Position numbers and translations under genes: made by a program
Notes under the pieces: model-generated
The model's database searches: none
Told to the model about the DNA's origin: nothing
The model's input: only the letters and a program-made list of their open reading frames with translations
Shown: in pieces, positions 1 through 13,300 of the stretch
Numbering within the stretch: the first letter of the stretch is position 1
Layout of the letters: the number at the start of each line of letters is the position of its first letter
NCBI GenBank assembly: GCA_007449985.2
Contig: VIIQ02000047.1
Location: 248,001-312,000, forward strand
Reading direction: 5' to 3'
Length of the DNA stretch: 64,000 bases
From: Desmodesmus armatus
Taxonomy: Eukaryota > Chlorophyta > Chlorophyceae > Sphaeropleales > Scenedesmaceae

Positions 1-43
1 CAGCTGCTGATGCCTCCAGCCAAGGGCTTGCACCAGCACCTGT

Positions 44-511
44 TTAGGCCACACGCACAAATCCCGTGTGCTGTGCTGCAGCAGCAGTGGCTATCTCGGC
101 CTCTTGGCAGGCCAGCCACGCATGTAGCTGCTGTCGTGCGTGAGCATCATGACCAGGGGCCAGGCCAGGCAGCATCCTGCAGGCCCTAGCACCTCCCAAG
201 CTCTGTTGCAGCTGCCTGGGTGCACGCCGCAACAGGTCAAAGTGCACTGTAGGTGTGTGTGGTGCTGGGGCTGGACCAGGCGGGCTCACACAGCCACGCC
301 TGCAGATCTGCTCCAGCATCCCCATGTTGCTGCTGCAAGCAGACTCCAGGTGCAGCCCACATGCCCCTGTCAAAGTCTCAGGCTGTTCCCGAGCAAACAG
401 CCTACGAGCTGCAGGAGCAGGCCCGCCCTTGCTGCTCTGTTGCTGTGGGCTCGTCAGCAGCGCCACACGGACGCTGGAAGGGCTTGAGGCAGATTGCATG
501 AGCCAAATCAC
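44..511 (-). CDS. possible first exon of an unrecognised gene running off the left edge
   Basis: An open minus-strand frame of 155 codons begins with an ATG at 511. The predicted peptide is rich in Ala, Gln and Pro and has no motif I recognise. Its start faces the ABC transporter start, so the two could share a divergent promoter. The frame ends in a stop at 44, and I could not find a clean splice donor near the end. It is therefore either a short exon whose true boundary I cannot see or a chance open frame in GC-rich DNA. Confidence 0.25.
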   Translation of the reverse strand: MIWLMQSASSPSSVRVALLTSPQQQSSKGGPAPAARRLFAREQPETLTGACGLHLESACSSNMGMLEQICRRGCVSPPGPAPAPHTPTVHFDLLRRAPRQLQQSLGGARACRMLPGLAPGHDAHARQQLHAWLACQEAEIATAAAAQHTGFVRVA

Positions 512-1044
512 ACCTGCAGCCCAAGTGAAAGGAGATGAGACGCCCAGCAGGTGCGGTCAACATCAAAATGCGATGTGCTGTCCAGGATGCTGTTACGCAC
601 AGAGGCCAGCAGACGACAACCTACCGTGTGCAGGTCTTGATCGGCTGATTATGGAGTGAACAACTGTCTTTTGAAAGCAGGAGCTGTCTAGCACGGGAAT
701 TCTCCGGCGTGAGATGATGGCGAGTCTGGTCAGGGTCAAGGTGTCAGTCAGGGTCAGAAAAATGCTCGGAACCGATACAGGGGGAAGTGGTCGAGCGTCA
801 GGTCGTCTAGGCAGGGCAGACAGCGGGCCAGAACCATGTTACAAAATTCAAAATGCTCAAGAATGGCTGGTGTGACAGCTCAGCTGTTCTGGGGTATTGT
901 TGCTTCATCCGCGGCTCAATTGATTCAATAACGGCAACTAGCTGTTTTGCAACACCCACACCTGAACCTAGCGAACGAACCATTAGTAGATCACCAACCT
1001 CCCTCATAGCTTCAGCCTCCAGGACCAGGGAGGCGAGCCACAGC
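512..1044. promoter_or_regulatory. 5' flank of the ABC transporter gene, possible divergent promoter
   Basis: No supported gene lies here. The stretch separates the left-edge minus frame from the transporter start. An in-frame upstream ATG exists at 853, but its extension looks unlike a conserved protein and the ATG at 1045 has the better context (cagcATGGCT). I therefore treat this as 5' flank and leader. No TATA box or known regulatory motif is visible. Confidence 0.3.
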
Positions 1045-4000
1045 ATGGCTGCTGATACTGCAACAGATGATCAGCATAGTCCAGCAGGCGTAGCAGCCGA
1101 AGCAGACCTGTACGACCAGCTGGCACCAGGTGTTTTGAAGAGGTTGGGGGCCAAGTCTTCTGCTGCAGCTGTTGGCCCACAGCACACCTCACTGCGGGTG
1201 CAGGCCAGGGCACTTATCAGGAAGAGCGCCGTATATCAAAAGACGAAGGTGGCTACAAATGTCTGCATCATATCCGCACCCGTATTCTTCTGCATCCTGC
1301 TCCTGTTGCTGCAACTTGGAATCAAGACGCTGATGTCTGGTGATGAGTACACGGTGAGGGCAGCACAGTAGTATGAGCAGCACATGACTGAATCTTGTTC
1401 ACCTTGTTGGCCCTTGACTGACGCCCCCCCCCCCTTTGTTATGTTGCTTGCAGTGTGGCTGCCAGTGCACGAAGTGCTGCTACCAAGGCAGCAAGGACAA
1501 CTGCACCAGCCTTACCAACACCACCTGCCCCTACACGTGCCTGGCACGGAATAACAGCAACTGCGGGTTAAAATTTTCGGCTGGCTCGCAAGTTGCCTTC
1601 TGTGACATTCAACACCCCTCTGTCTGGCCAGCAGTCGTCCAGGTAAGCATGGGTGCACAACACGCTTGATCATGTCAAAGGTTTGTCGGCATGCCAGGCA
1701 CTGCACAGGCGAGTCACGCGCAGCACAAGCTCTGCATGTTCCCCCACAGCCACTAAGCTGTGTGGGTGGAGCAGCCAGCATGCTGTAGTTATGTGCTGGG
1801 GATGCCTGCTACTGATGCCATCAAAGCTGCACCTGCCATATGCTGATTTGCGCAGACACCACGGAAAGAAGACAGAGCCGCCATCAACCGCCCCAAGGTT
1901 ACGTTGCTCTACACCTCAGGGCAGAACGACACCATGTCCAAGAGCTTGGCGGAGAAGTTGCTGCCTGAACCTGTCCTGCAGGCCAGCACACTCCTGGCCG
2001 CGCAGCAGTACCTCGCACAGTTCGCACAGGAGATGCCCAGCACCAGCATACCTGGGGAAGCGTTTGCACTGCTCGGCATGAGGAGGCTGGGAAGCAGCAG
2101 CGTCATGATGAATGCAGCAGGACTATACCTGGAAGCAGCACTGGCACCGGTACGCAACAGCACTGAAGAAAGCCAGCTCTGTAGCGGCATGCGCATGACA
2201 CACGACACAGCCCCAGCCGTAGGACGCTTGTGGGGGTGAAGGCGTGTCCCTGATTATGCTGGGAGGCATTCTGCTGAAGTCAACCATGTCACCTACTGCG
2301 TGCTGAGACCATCCCCCACCCACTGCTTGTCTTGCTGCTGCTGCTGCACTTGCTGCAGAACACCAAGTCTCTGGACCTGCTGTGGGGAGATGGCACCTGC
2401 AAGCAGCTGGGCCTGGATGGCGCAGTCAACACCAGCATTATAACAGCCCTGCAAACTATCGTCAATGCGTCAAACAGCGCAGGAGTGGCTGCGCTGCTCA
2501 ACAGCCGCATCAGCACCCTGAAGGATGACGCAGGAGGCACTGAGGCAGCAACGCAGGTAGGTCAAGCAGCTAGGTGCTGCCGTTGCATGACACGCTGCTG
2601 CGCGGGGCTGTGATCTGCTGGCCTGCACTACCCGTGCTGTGACGCTGTGGTTGAGTTGCGATCATGCTCACTGGCATGTCATGTTGTCGTGCGCGGCAGG
2701 TGGCTGGTGTGCAAGTTAACTGCACGGACGTTGTGATGACCAAGGTATCGCCAGCCAAACTTCAACGCGTCCTGTACTGCGGCAACCGCTTGGCTGCTTG
2801 CAATGGCAAGCAAGTGACAAACAGGTGAGCTACTCCTCAAGCAGCGGTGCACATGCTGCTGCTCATGGCAATACATCTTGGTGCAGATCTTTATTCTCAT
2901 GCAGGACGCATGCGATGTGTGCTGACGCGAAGATGTGCTGTGCTGTGTGCAGCTTTGCTGGTGCCTTCGATTGGGCAGGCACTAGCGTTGGGTCGTTCAA
3001 CCCTGTGGTGTACTTCAACGACACTTTTGAGATGCCTGACGATGGCAGTGACCTTGGCTCCAAGTACACACGCAAGCCACAGCTGCTCAACATGGCCGTC
3101 AACAGCTGGCTGTCAAATATCCTGGGTGAGCAGAGCACACCACGTCACCTCTTGCGGCTGCAGCATCAGGACTATGTACTTCTGGATCCTCTCATTGCCA
3201 GCACCCCGAGGGTGCTGAAGGTACCCAATTCCGACCAAACAACCTTGCTGAATGCGGCATGCCTGCGTGTCCTGCAGGGTCAGGAGTGTCGGCAGAGTTG
3301 CTGGGTGTTGGTGCCCTCCCCTTGAAAGCATTACCATTCAACGTGGACTGGACTCCTGTCCTTGGGCCTGTACTGGCCACCTGGATCCTGCAGCTGTTGC
3401 TGCCTGTCTTGTGAGTGTGCTGCGGCACACACCCCCTGCTTGCAGCCTGGTGCCTCTGCCCAGCACAGCAATGTGGATGAGCAACATTGCCCTATTGTTG
3501 AAAGACACTGCACTTGCGTCTTTGGCCCCAGCACTCTGGCGACAGCTGGTAGCGTGCTTGACTTACTCTGGCACTGTGCCTCCATTACTGCTGCCACTGC
3601 CGCTTGCTGTGTTTTTCCCGCCATTGGCGGCTGCAGTGTGGGCCAGCTCATGGAGGAAAAAGAGCACAAGTAAGCCACAGACTCGAATGCCACCTTGGGC
3701 GGATCAGCATCACAGCTCAATAGGGCGTCTCAGCAATACCAGCCCCTGGCAGATGTTGCAAAGAAAAGAAAAAGAAAAGTAGAAGAGCTTGCTCCACACC
3801 ACAAAAAAGAAGAATTGGAACAGATGTACTCGCACATGCATCCACCCAACTGATAGCATGTGCCGTTCGTTGCCAACTCAGGTTGCGGATGATGATGAAG
3901 ATGCACGGCATGCAGGATGGCGCGTACTGGCTGGTGCAGTACAGCTGGTTCCTCATGCTGTACATTGTGTATGCAGCAGCCTTCCTGATTTTTGGTACCA

Positions 4001-7000
4001 TAACCAAGCTTGGAGTGTTCACCTACAACGACTATGGTGAGTGCAGTGCTGACATGTGCTCGTGCTTTGTGCAATTTTGCAAATCATGCGGTGCAGTACT
4101 CTTGATGCCATGTTGTGTGTGGTCCTGAGGTGTACAAGCCCTGCTGTTGTGCTGTCGCTGGCATCTTGCTGTCTTTGCTGCTATGCAGGCATCCAGATCT
4201 GCCTCCTGTTTGTGTGGGGAAATGCGATGGTTGCCATGTCCCTGCTCATCAGCTGCTTCTTCACCAGCACACGGACAGCCACAGTGTTTTGCTATATGCT
4301 GATCTTCGCAACGGGCCTCTTTGGCTACATGTTGATGAGGCCACTGCTGGACTTGCAGGGATTTGTCTTCTGGATTGAGGCACTGCAGGTTGTGCCAGCA
4401 CTGGCGTTGTACAGGTGCGGTTGCATGCGCACTACTGACGCGCCCACAGGCAGCCTATCTGCAGCCATTGTGCAGGACTGCGCTGCATGCGCTGTGTCAT
4501 GCACACTCCTTTTTACGCAGACTGGTTGGTCCCTAGGCCTGCTTGCAACCGTAGAAACAGTTGCCAGGCTGGACACCACACGTCGTGCTTGAAAAGCTTT
4601 GTGTGCATGCGCACTTGCAGGTGGCACCCATGTGTGTGTGTGTGACAATCCATGCGTGAGTTGAGTTGACAAAAGGCTGTGCTGGAGTACAACACTTGGT
4701 GCCCTACACCGTCTGCATCCGCGTCTGTGTGTCATCTGTCTGCCCTGCCTGCAGGGGCATGTACGAGCTGGGCGCTTACACGTCCCTGGGCATGCAGCGC
4801 CAGGAACTGGGCATGACCCCCGCCACCCTGTACGACGGCAGCAACGGCATGGTGCATGCGTGTGCCATGCTGGTGGGCGAGTGGGTGGTCATGATGCTGC
4901 TGGCGTGGTACCTTGAGCAGGTGTGGCGCATGTAGCCACGCTCATGCAGAGGCGCAACTGTCTGCCAGTAGAGATGCACTTAGGCACTGCAGCTGCATAC
5001 GAGCATGTGTCTAACACATGAGTTGCATCAAACATGTACACACAGAATCATGTGTGTGTGTGTGTGCCTGTTACATGTTCGCTCACCAACACAACGCCGT
5101 GCTTGGCAGCAGCAGTATTTGCATGCGCCTATGCTGTTCACGTTCAGTCGTGACTGAGCGCTGCGCGCCTAACAGCACAGCCCAGCGCCCCCTCCCCCCT
5201 TCTGTTGCGGTGCAGCTTGAACACCATGGCCATGCAAGCAAAGAACCTGTCGCTGCACCTGCAGGTGTATGCCAGCGGGACTGGCAATCGCCGCTCCCCG
5301 CTCTATTTCCTGGAGTGCTTGCAGCGCAAAACACAGCAGCAACAGCAGCAGGGCGCCAAGCAGCTGCCAGAGGCAGGCAGCAGCTCAGCCCAAGGGACAC
5401 CAAGCCACACAGCTGAGCCCGTACCTGTCAGCACCCTTGCTAGGACAGGCAGTGGCTTTGCAGCAGTGTTTGCACAGACAGCCCCAGTCAAGGTAGTGCC
5501 TGTGAGGCTGCGTGTCATGCGTGCTCTGGGTGCGGCAGTAGGTACCACGGGCTTTCCTCTCAAGGTCCAGCAGCCACCCACAATTGGTCCGGCAGCTGCG
5601 CCAGCAGCGGCCGTTGCTGTCGAGCTGGGGCCCTTGCAAGAGCCTCCTGATGTGCTGGAGGAGCGGCTGCGTGTTGCTGGGCTGGGCAGTGATGACCTCG
5701 ACAACCCCCTCATCATCAGGGGCCTGCGCAAGGTGTACCCAGCACAGGACGGCCAACCACCAAAGGTGTGCTGCAGCAGACAGCTGGCTCATACACACAC
5801 TGTGCTGTCTGGCATCGCCCTGATCCGGTCTCGTGTGCAGCTTGTGCGCAACCTACCCCGGTTCCACTAGCTTGAGTTGGGTGTGTCCGGCCACTAGCGC
5901 CTGCAAGCGGGGGGATGACCCTGCCTGCTGGCAGGCATGCTGGATGCCGTCAGCACTTCACACAGCTCTGCTTTGGGCACTGCACGCAGCTCTGTTTTTT
6001 AATCTTGACATGCTGGCAAGGGGCTGTCCTGGAGCTGAACCTTCGATCTCCCTCGGTGCAATGAGCGTGCACATGTCTCAGTGTACACCTGCTGCTGCCC
6101 TGCAGCTTGCTGTGCAGCGGCTGGATCTTGCGGTGGCGGCTGGGGAGTGCTTTGGGCTGCTGGGCCCCAATGGTGCGGGCAAGTCCACCTCCATCTCCAT
6201 GCTGGTGGGATTGCAGGAGCCCAGTGCAGGCACAGCCATCATAGGTATGCTCTGAGGGTGGTGTAGTTGTGGGGCGTGCCATGCGAGCAGACGTCGGCTG
6301 GAAAAGCACTTGCAAGAAGAGCAGCAGCGAGCCGGCGTGGGAAACTGGGCAGCTGGGCAGCTGGGCGCCATAAGGTGGTCTTCGTCTGTTTAGGGTTTAG
6401 TTTTGGTGTCAGGTTCATGCAGTTTGCTTGTGGTTCTGCTTAGGACTGCTAAGAGAGTGACAGCACACGTGGACTCGGAAGTCCTGCACAGCTGGGGAGT
6501 GGTGTGTTGTGCTGACTGACGCCTCTGGAGTGTCTGCCGCCCTGCTGTTGCTTCAGGTGGCCACGACATCACACAAGGCATGCAGCCTGTGTACAACATC
6601 ATGGGCCTGTGCCCACAGCACGACCTGCTCTGGACGACCCTCAGCGGCCGCGAGCACCTGCGCTTCTATGGGACTCTCAAGGGCCTGTCTGGTGGGTATT
6701 GCAGGGGTGGGAAGGGGCTCGGGGCGGGGCTGGCATGCCCAAGGGGTTGTCAGGTCATTGACGCGCGCGTGCAGGAGGGCAAGGGCAGGTCAAGGGCCTG
6801 TTGGGTGGCTGCTGCTGCACAAAACTAGAACGGTTGCTGCTACAAGCGTACTTGTCGGCTATTATAGTACCCAGTATGAGGCAACCCCTGTATCCGCCAT
6901 GTTCTTGCTGCCATGCTGGCGCTCCTGTTTCCGCTGCTGCTACAGGCCCTGAGCTGGACGCTGCTATGCAGCAGGGCCTGACGGCCGTCAAGTTGTGGTC

Positions 7001-8967
7001 GGTGGCTGACAAGGCGTGCGGCAGCTACAGCGGCGGCATGAGGCGGCGGCTGTCAGTGGCCATCAGCCTCATGGGCAACCCCAGGGTGGTCTACCTGGAC
7101 GAGCCAAGCACGGTGAGGGGCCAGGGGCACATCTTGCTGTAAACGCCAAACCTCTAGGAGAGGGGGGACGGGGGACAGCAAGGGCAGGGTTGGGAGGTGA
7201 AAAGGGGAGGGGTGCACATCACCATGTTCCATTGTGCCCTGGGCCGGTGGGGTCTACTTGGGCGCGCCCAGCATGGCGAGATGTGGAAGGCAATGTGGAG
7301 GGTGTCGGCTGGGGACAGCAGGTGATGGTTTTGGTACAGTAGCTGTGTGTGTGAGGGTGATCTGGGTAGAGGTTGCTGGGGGGCAGCCAGCGCCATGGAA
7401 GTTTGCATCGGGTGTTTGAAAACCGACCATCTTGCTACTGGTGTGCTGTTAGAAGAGTGGTGTTGGCGGATGGAAGAGTCAGCCAGAGAGAGGGAGACTG
7501 CAGTGCTGAGTTGCAATGTGTTTGCTGCAATACCACAACACCAAAACAAAAAGGTGTTTTGGCAGCACTGTGTCACCGGTCGCCGCCGTGAGGCCGGCCT
7601 GCAGCCACCATGGGGAGTATGTGCGGCAGCATGCTGCCATGCAACTCTAGTGTGCCGCTCCAAGACAGAGGTCTCTCGCCCCCCCCCTTCCCCCGCCCGG
7701 CGTCTCCCTCAGCCCCCGCTCCTCAACCATGCTCCCTCCCTTCCACCGCCCTTACCTCCCAACACCCCCAGGGGCTGGACCCCGCCTCACGCCGTGTGCT
7801 GTGGGAGGTGATCAAAGCAGCAAAGCCCGGGCGCGCAATCATCCTGACCACACACAACATGGAAGAGGCAGAGTTCCTCTGTGACAGGTATGCATGTGCT
7901 CCTTGCTGTTGGTGATGGGCGGGGGGGGGGGGGGGATGCACTGTATGGCTTGAACACAGAGACCTTGGCATCCGACTGCTGATCACGAGCACTGCCATTG
8001 TGTGCATGGTGGCGTTGATCAGTGAGTATGCCAAATATGTGTCATGTTTGACGATCAGCTGAAAGTGTGCAGTGTTTGAGCACTGGCTGACATCATGCTC
8101 TCGTGGTGCCAATGTTGTCTTCCATGCACAGGTTGGGCATCTTTGTTGGTGGGCGCCTGGCGTGCATTGGGCATCCCAAGGACATCACAGGCAGGTTCTG
8201 TGGCTATCTGGTGAGCACCACGGGCAGCATGCCAGCCACAACCATAGTGTCAGGCCCCCTCATGCTGGCTGTGCTTACCACAGGGGAGCTGTTTGTCAGT
8301 GCGGCAGCCTGCTTCAACCATCAACCAAGGCCGTACGCAGTGCATAGCGGTCGTGACACACCTGCTGCCATGTGCTGTGGTACCTTGGCTGAATTTTTGT
8401 CTCCATTGCTGGCAGTCACAGTGTGGCAGATATCTTGAGATGTATCGGTTGCATGGCTCTGTTGCCCTTCTTGTGTTCTGCAGCTGTTCACCATCTCAGT
8501 GCCAGCAGAGCGTGAGGGCGAGGCACGGCAGCTGGTGACCGAGCTGGCACCAGGGGCGCAGCTGACATACAGCGTGGGCGGCACGCTCAAGTATGAGCTG
8601 CCTACAGAACAGGTGGGTGGCAAATCTGGGGGTTGAGGCAAGGTTGGGTCTAGCTGTCTGTCAGCATCTTTGCGTCTATCTGTTGAGGTGGGTGGCCGAT
8701 GTGAGGTGCTGCCAGGCAAGGGGGCAAGGACGGCAAGCAGGAAGCCTCAACCCCCTCAGCAAGCTTGCTGTTGTGTTTTGCTGAACTTCTGTTGTGGTGC
8801 CTGCTGCTCCTGCTGGCCCACAGGTCAGCCTGAGCCGTGTGTTTTCAGCGATGGCTGGCCTCAGAGCAGCAGAGCTTGGCGTCATTGACTGGGCAGTGGC
8901 CAACGCAACGATAGAGGAGGTCTTCATCCGCATCACACAGCAAATGAACATCAAGGCCGCAGAATGA
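1045..8967 (+). CDS. half-size ABCA-subfamily ABC transporter (19 exons, 1130 codons)
   Basis: This is a membrane exporter-type ABC protein, probably moving lipids or hydrophobic compounds as the ABCA family does. Exons read: 1045-1353, 1454-1642, 1856-2149, 2359-2556, 2700-2824, 2953-3125, 3296-3410, 3637-3669, 3882-4036, 4189-4414, 4755-4920, 5265-5765, 6106-6244, 6557-6691, 6946-7112, 7772-7887, 8132-8210, 8484-8612, 8824-8967. All phases agree and all junctions are GT-AG. Exon 1 carries the first membrane span. Exon 2 is a Cys-rich luminal loop (CGCQC, KCC). The junction of exons 8 and 9 gives the ABCA hallmark [15 protein letters not shown], followed by further membrane spans. The single nucleotide-binding domain has Walker [10 protein letters not shown]-loop CPQHDLLW, signature [11 protein letters not shown], Walker [10 protein letters not shown] and the switch segment TTHNMEEAE. 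With one membrane unit and one ATPase it should act as a dimer. Substrate and membrane location are unknown. The Lys/Arg-poor Gln run in exon 12 looks like a linker. Confidence 0.93.
3637..3669 (+). other. 33-nt micro-exon of the ABC transporter
   Basis: This exon encodes only about eleven residues ([10 protein letters not shown] core). It is required because the flanking exons join in phase only through it, giving the conserved ABCA segment that precedes the second membrane span. The acceptor is gctgcag and the donor is gtaagc. An automatic gene finder could easily miss it. Confidence 0.8.
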
Positions 8968-10340
8968 GCAGCAGCAAATGAGACCACAGCGTGCGGGTCA
9001 GCCCGCATCAAATGATTGGCACAAATGTCAGCAGCAGCGGTGGTGGGCTTCAGCAACCTGGATTTTTTGAGCGCTCAATACCAGATGGGTGAATCGTATG
9101 TGCAGTAAGGGTTGGGGCAGGGAATCACTGGGGCGTGAAGTCTGCAGCAGCCGTATCTATGACGTATGTTCATCAGCCGGCGCAAGGCTGTGTAGCATGG
9201 GGCTATGGCGGCCGGTGTGGGCCACGTGCTGCTGTTGGCATGCAGGGATTTGCATGTGGTGGGTATAAGAGCTGCCTGCACAGGCAAGTTGATACAGTCC
9301 TTGCATTGCTATTGACTCAGTGACCTGGCCACTGCCGTGGATATTGGCTATGTGCTGCTGGTTGCAGGATGCAGTGTGTGCTGTAGGGGCAGCTACCCAG
9401 CTTGTGATATATTGTTCTAGTGTCTCATTTGTTTGGGTCTTGGGCGCAACTTGCATGGCAGGTGTGGGTTCATCGCAGGACTATTGGGGCGTGGGGCATG
9501 CATAAGCCCGCACTGCAGGCTGCGCAGTTCCTTATCAGCCGTTCAGGCTCGCAACCCATTTGGGGAGCCGTCTTTGGCTCGGTATCTCACAGGCTGTGTT
9601 GCTGTCTACAGACTGTCGTGTGTCCCCTGACCTCCGCACATATGACCGGTGTTGGCTGTGACGGCAGCCCCTCTGGCTGTCTAAACAGATGTTGGCAGGC
9701 TGCAGGCAGCTTCAACCTGGCAGCGGCTGCCGGGTCCTGCAGCAGGACCTTGTCGGCCTGGGTTTAATGAATCAAGCGCAACCCAGTGCAGGGTTTGCAG
9801 CAAGAGGAACAGCAGGGTGTATGGCTATGGGCCCAATATGAGGTGTGCCTATCATAGGCATGGCATGTGCGCTTGGCTGAGATTGGCAGCAGACTGCGTG
9901 ACAGCACTCTGAAGTGTGGCAGCTCAACCTTAGTCTTTGTGGTGGACGTGACAGCATGCATTTTGCTCTGATCACTGCGGCACTGCGTGAGTATCCCACA
10001 CAGGCCTTGCTGTCACCCGGTGCTGGGGGGGGGGGGGGCTTTGACTGTGTTGACCAAGCCTCTCACAGGCAAGATCTGATCGCAGCGTTTGTGTAAAACC
10101 TGTTTGCTTGCTTGCTACACACTCCGCATCCTGCTCGGGTGACGTCAGCCCGCGTGCTGTATAACATAACATGGAATGTATGACTTCCAGCATGTTGTGG
10201 CTGTGGGATCCGCTTGTGCGCTTACGTATTGATTGCTACGATACAGACTGCTGTGACACCACTTTAGACGCTGGTGGGAAAGAAAGAGCAGGTGGAGCCG
10301 AGGAGAGTCGCGGTGACTGACCTGCAGCAGCTCTGCTGCA
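8968..10340 (+). other. ABC transporter 3' UTR and short intergenic spacer
   Basis: No coding potential is evident. The plus strand is G/T-rich, as is usual for chlorophyte 3' UTRs on the sense strand. It contains a poly-G tract around 10025-10038. The likely transcript end lies at the TGTAA near its right side, leaving about 245 bp before the next start codon. Confidence 0.5.
10092..10096 (+). terminator. candidate TGTAA poly(A) signal for the ABC transporter
   Basis: TGTAA is the normal chlorophyte polyadenylation signal. This copy lies about 1.1 kb after the transporter stop and just before the next gene. A pentamer occurs often by chance, so the assignment is positional inference. Confidence 0.4.
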
Positions 10341-13300
10341 ATGGCTGTGGCATCGGAAAGTGCAGGACTGCTTTACAATTGGAACTTGACGGAGGCCAGC
10401 TCCCCAGCAGTGATTGCACAGGCCAGGAGTGTCGAGGACGTCCAGCAAGTGCTCAAGCGGAATGCAGACTACCCATCACCGGTGAGCACCTGAACAATCT
10501 CAAACATCTTACGTACTGTGTATGGTATGTTTGGACCGGATAGCTCCGGATCGGGGTTGCACCGAAGGTCCCTGGTGATAATCGCAACAAGGTTGTCACT
10601 CTGGAGTCGATCACTGCCCCCATACGGCCTTAGCATCTCCTGGATGCGCTCTGATGTGCTTTGATGTTGAACGCAGGTTCTGGCTGTGGGTGCTATGCAC
10701 TCTGTGAACGCCTGCATGACCAACAATGGAGGCACAGTGCTGAACATGTCCAGCATGAACAGCATCCTGGGGCTTGAGCCACATGGCGTGCGTGTGCAAG
10801 CAGGCTGCAAGATGGCAGACATATACGACTTCCTTGCACAGCATGTGAGTCACCCAGCGCTGGCTGCTGTGGTGGGGTGGGTGCCAGGCTGGCATCACTA
10901 GGCAGGGTGGCAGGGTCTTTGGGCACAACGTGCTCCGCTACATAGCAGTAGCATCAGGGTGGAGACACTGCAGGGGTTTCAAAAACGCCTCAGCAGCATG
11001 TGCTAGGGATGCAGTTTCTACAGCGGAATGTGTGGGCTTAGGCAGGTGCAGGCCTGTGGCGATTTGAATTTAGTGACGCATGGCCACGGCTGCCCGCAGG
11101 CCCCAGGTCGCACCAGGCTCGTCTCATAATCTTCATTCATATTTCTCATAAGGCAATTGCATCTAATTCGAGCCTGGTGGGCGCACAAAAGGTACCGTGA
11201 CCTGCTGGGCCAATTGGGTCCAGCCAGGACCAGACAACCGATGGGGTTGCGCTGTCAGCTCACAGCTGGTCTGGTCCAGGGACAAGTACCCAATTGACTC
11301 AACACAGCAACCGCCCCCTCTGCATAGCTATGTGGAGAGCTATATACATCTAGCAAGGACCACAAGTACAGCAGTAAAGGTGTGAGTGATGACGTGCTGA
11401 ACACGTGACTGTCTGATCGACCTGCTGCTGACTGCACCACTGCTCAGCTTTTGAAAGGCTTGCTGTTGTTTGAAGGTGCTGCTGTGTCTTGCCCTGAATG
11501 TGTCTCCCCTCATCACCCCAATTCACCCAGGTTATGTGCACACATACATATGCAACTGGACAGCAACAGTGACGCTCCTGCTTGTGTACCTTGGTTGTGT
11601 GTAGGACCTGGAGACCTCCTTCTGCCCTGAGATTGGTGATGCCACTGTTGGCAGCCTGGTGGTGACCACCAGCAAGGACAGCAGCATTGACGGGCCAGGG
11701 TACCTCTCAGCACTGGTCAACGAGGTCACATACGTCGATGAGGTGAGAGGGTCTAGAAAGGGGGTGGGGATGGGTGTGTGCTTGTGCATTGGTGGGGGGA
11801 GGGGTGGCTGTGGCTGGGACTAGTTGCATGCCGGGGGGGGGGGGGATGTCAAGTGGGAGGACCGAGGTGTATGTTGCTACTGCTTGAAGCATTAGAGTGT
11901 ACACTGATGACGCAGGCGGCGCATGTATGGTTGCCATATGCAAGGTGTGGTCACCAGCCTGTGGCTATGTCAGCAACACAATGCGTAGGATCGTCGTCAA
12001 GCGTACATCTCATGCTGCATCCTGATGTTGGGCCTAAGATGCTGCCCAGGCTGCAAAGTGATGACTTGAGGTGTGTACTGCATCGCTGTTTGTGCTGCAG
12101 TGTGGTCAGCTGGTGACACTGCTGAAGAGCAGGGACCCAGCAGAGCTGGCAGCATTCACATGCAGCTACGGTGAGATGACTCTACTTGGTGGCTGTGTCT
12201 CATGTGTTTCTCTTGGAGTGTCCAAGGGGGGCGCACCCCCCACCGGCTGGCCACACACAACTCAGTCAGGTTGCCTGACTGCCGGGGGCCGGAGGGTAAG
12301 CCTCACCAATGGGGGGACGCCGCACGCCTTTGTCCAGCAGGTGCCTAGCGCCCGGACCAAACTCGCAAGAAATCTTTTGTGCGGTCTGAAGCCAAAGCCT
12401 TACATCTACTGAATGCGCCAGAGTGTTGCACGCTCGCAATGCCATATGCGCATGTGCCCACCCCGACTTGACCTGCGCTCCACCAAGCATAATGAGTACC
12501 CTCCCCCTATCAGCCCCCTCCCTTGCTCCCGTGCCTTTTCAACCCCTGTCCAGTTATGTCCTGTCACTCCTGGCCCTGTGCCCTGCCCTGCTGCGACCCT
12601 CAGGCATGATGGGCATTGTGGTTGAGACAGTGTTGAAGGTTGCCTGGTCAACTCCTGTGCCTGTTTTCTCACCCCGACCCTGTGCCCTGCCCTGCCCTGC
12701 TGCGTCCCTCCAGGCATGATGGGTATCGTGGTTGAGACAGTGTTGGAGGTCGCCTTATGTTTTTTTATGTCACCGCTGACCTTGTGCCCTGCCCTGCCCT
12801 GTCCTGTATCACCCTTACCCCTCTAGGCATGATGGGTATCGTGGTTGAGACAGTATTGGAGGTGCGGCCGCGCACCCCCATCATCAGCCGCGGCTTCACA
12901 AGGTTCTGCAAGTCGGGGGCGGATGCTGTCAAGGCGGTGCACAAGGCGCGTGGCGGCTGCGACGCCCTGTTTGCTATCCTGGTGCCTGACAGGGGCTACG
13001 TGTACCTGGAGGCACGCACAAAGGTGAGCCTGTGCAGGGGGTGGGGGGCGGGGGGGCAGGCAGGCAGTGAGGGAAGAGGAAGGGGTTGTCAGGGAACTTC
13101 TTGGGGAGACAGGCGAGGAAGGAAGGGGGGGGGGCGAGGGAGTGTGGGGTGGAGAGGGTGGGCGGGTCTTGGGAGAAGTCTTGGGAGTCGAGCAGGTGTT
13201 GGATTTGGATGGTGGGGGTTGCTGGGTGCTTGTGCGCTGGCAGGGGGGCATCTCAGGGAGGGGGTAGGAGAGCAGGCGTGTTGCTGCCAGACAAGGACTA

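Noticed and set aside
5216..5264. Extra exon of the ABC transporter before 5265
   Set aside because: It has a plausible acceptor but breaks phase with the preceding exon. Direct joining of 4920 to 5265 gives the conserved [13 protein letters not shown] segment.
12604..12760. Alternative mutually exclusive exons in the oxidoreductase
   Set aside because: The two upstream copies hold only the first ~14 codons and then run into stops or frame shifts. They are better explained as duplicated splice boundaries.
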